Shown here in pieces: positions 6,161-6,263 of a stretch of 6,263 bases of DNA. Both the position numbers and the translations under genes were made by a program. The stretch spans positions 10,050 to 16,312 of the forward strand of contig JAHZHK010000063.1 in NCBI GenBank assembly GCA_019420325.1. Reading direction: 5' to 3'. Within the stretch, counting starts at the first letter, position 1; every line of letters starts with the position of its first letter. Under the pieces are notes generated by a model, which made no database searches, was not told where the DNA came from, and saw only the letters and a program-made list of their open reading frames with translations. This DNA comes from Coriobacteriaceae bacterium (GTDB taxonomy: Bacteria; Actinomycetota; Coriobacteriia; Coriobacteriales; UMGS124).

Positions 6161-6187
6161 TTCTCCAGCCGCAGGCGCGCTGGAGAA
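6161..6187. other. 9-bp perfect inverted repeat
   Basis: TTCTCCAGC (6161-6169) and GCTGGAGAA (6179-6187) with a 9-base loop. There is no T run on either side. It may be an operator for a gene beyond the window or part of an untranslated RNA; the role is unknown. Confidence 0.45.
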
Positions 6188-6235
6188 GATGGTAGCTGCG
6201 ACACGGCTAGGTAGCGTGACGAGAAGTGGTGTACG

Positions 6236-6263
6236 AGGGGGTGGGGGCATGCCCCCACCCCCT
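6236..6263. terminator. Perfect 28-bp palindrome at the window edge, possible terminator stem
   Basis: The 14-base half AGGGGGTGGGGGCA is followed directly by its exact reverse complement. Such a GC-rich stem could be an intrinsic or bidirectional terminator for genes around the right edge; the T run that would settle this would lie at or beyond 6263. Confidence 0.45.

Larger units (their letters stand above)
5940..6263. other. Gene-less tail region with repeats and hairpins
   Basis: About 324 bases without a convincing gene. Open frames exist on both strands, but the plus-strand one begins before the terminator stem and the minus-strand one starts in the edge palindrome and runs into the end of the upstream gene; neither shows a known domain. 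The stretch holds a 42-bp tandem repeat, two stem-loops and a terminal palindrome. No tRNA or rRNA was recognised. Confidence 0.6.

Noticed and set aside
5897..6214. 105-residue plus-strand open frame
   Set aside because: It starts just before the terminator stem, encodes the 42-bp repeat and Cys/His/Arg-rich low-complexity sequence, has no ribosome site, and no known domain.
5878..6258. 126-residue minus-strand open frame with a repeated APGLCS pattern
   Set aside because: It begins inside the edge palindrome, passes through the terminator, overlaps the end of the upstream gene, and its repeat simply reflects the 42-bp DNA repeat.

Overview
The window is GC-rich and has two divergent transcription units. 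This layout is typical of Coriobacteriia of the family Eggerthellaceae (Eggerthella, Gordonibacter, Slackia, Adlercreutzia and relatives). The assignment rests on gene content: a many-spanning membrane protein ending in a LuxR-type helix-turn-helix, next to exported FAD and Fe-S flavoenzymes with Tat-type leaders. It is an inference; no marker gene is present.

Layout. Positions 1-1560 (minus strand) hold a LuxR-family regulator of about 12 transmembrane helices, cut by the left edge inside its DNA-binding domain. Positions 1561-1829 are the divergent control region: a minus-strand TATAAT box, a 31-bp imperfect dyad beside it, a second dyad placed like an activator site for the plus-strand promoter, and two hairpins in the plus-strand leader. 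Positions 1830-3500 (plus) encode a 556-residue exported FAD flavoprotein of the fumarate reductase/3-ketosteroid dehydrogenase superfamily. A 167-nt spacer with competing hairpins follows. Positions 3668-5881 (plus) encode a 737-residue Tat-exported Old Yellow Enzyme-type protein with a [4Fe-4S] cluster and FAD domains, like trimethylamine dehydrogenase, 2,4-dienoyl-CoA reductase and BaiCD/BaiH. A strong intrinsic terminator (5907-5939) closes the unit. The last 324 bases have no convincing gene; they hold a 42-bp tandem repeat, two hairpins and a perfect 28-bp palindrome at the edge.

Working model (inference): the membrane regulator senses a small molecule and controls the divergent operon, whose two exported flavoenzymes reduce or oxidise an unsaturated or keto-containing organic substrate outside the cytoplasm, probably as respiratory reductases fed by the quinol pool. 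Both enzymes have lost active-site residues usual in their best-known relatives, so the substrate is probably not fumarate, urocanate or a dienoyl-CoA. It cannot be named from sequence alone. No dedicated cytochrome or FMN-binding electron carrier lies in the window.
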